The notes below the pieces were generated by a model that did not search any database, had not been told where the DNA came from, and was given only the letters and a program-made list of their open reading frames with translations. Shown here piece after piece: positions 61,967 to 64,000 of a stretch of 64,000 bases of DNA (the first letter of the stretch is position 1; each line of letters begins with the position of its first letter). The stretch comes from Rattus norvegicus (Eukaryota; Chordata; Mammalia; Rodentia; Muridae), in contig NC_086036.1 of assembly GCF_036323735.1 (NCBI RefSeq), positions 44,081,550-44,145,549 on the forward strand, read 5' to 3'. A program made the translations under genes and the position numbers.

Positions 61967-62701
61967 GACCCGCGGATCCCGGCCCGCAGCAGCTCTCTGC
62001 TCCCAGACCCTGTGAGAGAGAGACCCAACCGCCTGGTCAGGTGGGCACTCCTGAGGCTGCAGAGCGGAAGAGACCACCAACACTGCTCACCCCTGCCCAC
62101 ATCCCTGGCCCAAGAGGAAACTGTATAAGGCCTCTGGGCTCCCGTGGGGGAGGGCCCAGGAGTGGCAGGACCCCTGCCAGAGACACCGCCGGACCCTGAA
62201 GGAAACAGACCGGATAAACAGTTCTCTGCACCCAAATCCCGTGGGAAGGAGAGCTAAACCTTCAGAGAGGCAGACAAGCCTGGGAAACCAGAAGAGACTG
62301 CTCCCTGCACACACATCTCGGACGCCAGAGGAAAAAGCCAAAGACCATCTGGAACCCTGGTGCACTGAAGCTCCCGGAAGGGGCGGCACAGGTCTTCCTG
62401 GTTGCTGCCGCTGCAGAGAGCCCCTGGGCAGCACCCCACGAGCAAACCTGAGCCTCGGGACCACAGGTAAGACCAAATTTTCTGCTGCAAGAAAGCTGCC
62501 TGGTGAACTCGACACAGGCCCACAGGAACAGCTGAAGACCTGTAGAGAGGAAAAACTACACGCCCGAAAGCAGAACACTCTGTCCCCATAACTGACTGAA
62601 AGAGAGGAAAACAGGTCTACAGCACTCCTGACACATAGGCTTATAGGACAGTCTAGCCAATGTCAGAAATAGCAGAACGAAGTAACACTAGAGATAATCT
62701 G
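61967..62701 (+). promoter_or_regulatory. L1 5' UTR / internal promoter region
   Basis: About 735 bp of GC-rich, CpG-containing DNA standing out from AT-rich surroundings and directly preceding ORF1. In L1 elements the 5' UTR holds the internal RNA polymerase II promoter. Two related units start CAGCTCTCTGC at 61990 and CAGTTCTCTGC at 62219, a spacing of 229 bp, and a third, weaker relative (CTGCTCCCTGCAC) starts near 62299. A plus frame of 116 codons (62241-62591) and minus frames of 163, 111 and 92 codons lie in it. A perfect-looking splice donor CAG/GTAAGA is at 62464-62472. The length suggests a full or nearly full 5' end. Confidence 0.85.
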
Positions 62702-63775
62702 ATGGCGAGAGGCAAGCGCAGGAACCCAAGCAACAGAAACCAAGACTACATGCCATCATCGGAGCCCAATTCTCCCACCAAAACAAACATGGAATATCCA
62801 AACACACCAGAAAAGCAAGATCTAGTTTCAAAATCATATTTGATCATGATGCTGGAGGACTTCAAGAAAGACATGAACACACTTAGGGAAGCACAGGAAA
62901 ACATTAATAAACAAGTAAAAGCCTACAGAGAGGAATCACAAAAATCCCTGAAAGAATTCCAGGAAAACACAATCCAACAGTTGAAGGAATTAAAAATGGA
63001 AATAGAAGCAATCAAGAAAGAACACATGGAAACAACCCTGGATATAGAAAACCAAAAGAAGAGACAAGGAGCTGTAGATACAAGCTTCACCAACAGAATA
63101 CAAGAGATGGAAGAGAGAATCCCAGGAGCAGAAGATTCCATAGAAATCATTGACTCAACTGTCAAAGATAATGTAAAGCGGAAAAAGCTACTGGTCCAAA
63201 ACATACAGGAAATCCAGGACTCAATGAGAAGATCAAACCTAAGGATAATAGGTATAGAAGAGAGTGAAGACTCCCAGCTCAAAGGACCAGTAAATATCTT
63301 CAACAAAATCATAGAAGAAAACTTCCCTAACCTAAAAAAAGAGATACCCATAGACATACAAGAAGCCTACAGAACTCCAAATAGATTGGACCAGAAAAGA
63401 AACACCTCCCGTCACATAATTGTCAAAACACCAAACGCACAAAATAAAGAAAGAATATTAAAAGCAGTAAGGGAAAAAGGTCAAGTAACATATAAAGGGA
63501 GACCTATCAGAATCACACCAGACTTCTCGCCAGAAACTATGAAGGCCAGAAGATCCTGGACTGATGTTATACAGACCCTAAGAGAACACAAATGCCAGCC
63601 CAGGTTACTGTATCCAGCAAAAGTCTCAATTAACATAGATGGAGAAACCAAGATATTCCATGACAAAACCAAATTTACACAATATCTTTCTACAAATCCA
63701 GCACTACAAAGGATAATAAATGGTAAAGCCCAACATAAGGAGGCAAGCTATACCCTAGAAGAAGCAAGAAACTAA
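62702..63775 (+). CDS. L1 ORF1 protein (ORF1p), intact
   Basis: Encodes a 357-residue L1 ORF1p, the trimeric RNA-binding and nucleic-acid-chaperone protein that packages L1 RNA into cytoplasmic ribonucleoprotein particles for retrotransposition. The start chosen is the ATG at 62702 (MARGKRRNPSNRNQD), the usual start in rodent L1; an in-frame ATG 42 nt upstream (62660) would add 14 residues. Residues about 45-150 form heptad-rich coiled coil (LIMMLEDFKKDMNTL; EAIKKEHMETTLDI). The RRM-like domain begins near 178 with NLRIIGIEE and includes IIEENFPNLKKEIPIDIQEA and RHIIVKTPN. The C-terminal domain carries REKGQVTYKGRPIRI and the arginine pair in MKARRSW that is needed for chaperone activity in studied L1s. 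No stop or frameshift is present, and the length equals that of a common mouse ORF1p form. Codon use is A-rich like L1, unlike host genes. Confidence 0.97.
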   Translation: MARGKRRNPSNRNQDYMPSSEPNSPTKTNMEYPNTPEKQDLVSKSYLIMMLEDFKKDMNTLREAQENINKQVKAYREESQKSLKEFQENTIQQLKELKMEIEAIKKEHMETTLDIENQKKRQGAVDTSFTNRIQEMEERIPGAEDSIEIIDSTVKDNVKRKKLLVQNIQEIQDSMRRSNLRIIGIEESEDSQLKGPVNIFNKIIEENFPNLKKEIPIDIQEAYRTPNRLDQKRNTSRHIIVKTPNAQNKERILKAVREKGQVTYKGRPIRITPDFSPETMKARRSWTDVIQTLREHKCQPRLLYPAKVSINIDGETKIFHDKTKFTQYLSTNPALQRIINGKAQHKEASYTLEEARN

Positions 63776-63834
63776 TCGTCTTGGCAACAAAACAAAGAGA
63801 ATGAAAGCACACAAACATAACCTCACATCCAAAT

Positions 63835-64000
63835 ATGAATATAACGGGAAGCAATAATCACTATTCCTTAATATCTCTCAATATCAATGGCCTCAACTCC
63901 CCAATAAAAAGACATAGATTAACAAACTGGATACGCAACGAGGACCCTGCATTCTGCTGCCTACAGGAAACACACCTCAGAGACAAAGACAGACACTACC
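63835..64000 (+). CDS. L1 ORF2 protein, N-terminal endonuclease start (cut by window edge)
   Basis: The frame opens after a stop at 63802 and the first ATG is at 63835, 59 nt after the ORF1 stop. The 55 visible residues begin MNITGSNN and contain SLISLNINGLNSP and CCLQETHL, the first blocks of the L1 apurinic/apyrimidinic-like endonuclease domain. The catalytic asparagine (N16, equivalent to N14 of human ORF2p) and glutamate (E45, equivalent to E43) are present. The endonuclease nicks target DNA at TTTT/AA-like sites for target-primed reverse transcription. The frame remains open to the last base; the reverse transcriptase domain and the 3' end lie outside, so intactness is unknown. Confidence 0.93.
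   Translation, partial: MNITGSNNHYSLISLNINGLNSPIKRHRLTNWIRNEDPAFCCLQETHLRDKDRHY

Noticed and set aside
62241..62591. 116-codon plus frame upstream of ORF1
   Set aside because: It lies in the L1 5' UTR and has no known counterpart; GC-rich DNA with few stops explains it. Kept only as an upstream frame remark.

Overview
The window is mammalian intergenic DNA, almost certainly rat (Rattus). Two ID-family SINEs lie at 56381-56616, and the second is nearly identical to the young rat ID consensus. The L1 3' end at 41515-42361 and the L1 5' UTR/ORF1 at 61967-63775 have the character of the rat L1 (L1_Rn) lineage, and B1, B2/B3, MaLR-type LTR and URR1 repeats are of rodent type. The DNA is AT-rich and rich in microsatellites. 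I found no host protein-coding gene or intact host RNA gene. Family names come from remembered consensus sequences, because no database search was possible; where I recognise a repeat but not its name I say so.

Layout. 1-13 kb: unique AT-rich DNA with two antisense L1 3' ends (400-826, 10290-10620), a MaLR-type LTR (2993-3328), a large CCACCT/CCACCA minisatellite (4370-4636), degraded rodent repeats (5895-8490) and an ancient L1 piece (11925-12240). 13.5-15.6 kb: an old Lx-type L1 3' UTR interrupted by an LTR-like element with a GA microsatellite, then a decayed L1 ORF1 region. 16-32 kb: mostly unique sequence with a B2, a B1 remnant and many simple repeats, including a CT-TG-GA tract able to fold on itself. 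32-45 kb: several L1 3' ends in both orientations, other rodent repeats, and a 33-nt U2 snRNA retropseudogene with perfect 14-bp target-site duplications (40729-40787). 45-58 kb: unique DNA with MIR, URR1, old L1, rodent LTR-like repeats, the ID pair and a tiny poly(A)-tailed retrocopy (57640-57732). 58.6-60.9 kb: a rearranged antisense L1 with two abnormal junctions. 61.6-64 kb: an LTR-like repeat followed by a young sense L1 with a GC-rich 5' UTR, intact ORF1 and an open start of ORF2 running off the window edge.

The only convincing proteins are those of the terminal L1: a 357-residue RNA-binding chaperone (ORF1p) and the start of the endonuclease domain of ORF2p. Other open frames are accounted for by L1 remnants, simple repeats or chance. 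L1 machinery very probably also produced the SINEs, the U2 pseudogene and the small retrocopy, so the window is largely a record of L1 activity. No clearly new system is evident. The most interesting points are the retro-insertion scars, the rearranged L1, the potentially active L1 with its splice donor and antisense open frames, and one isolated exon-like segment at 51317-51638.
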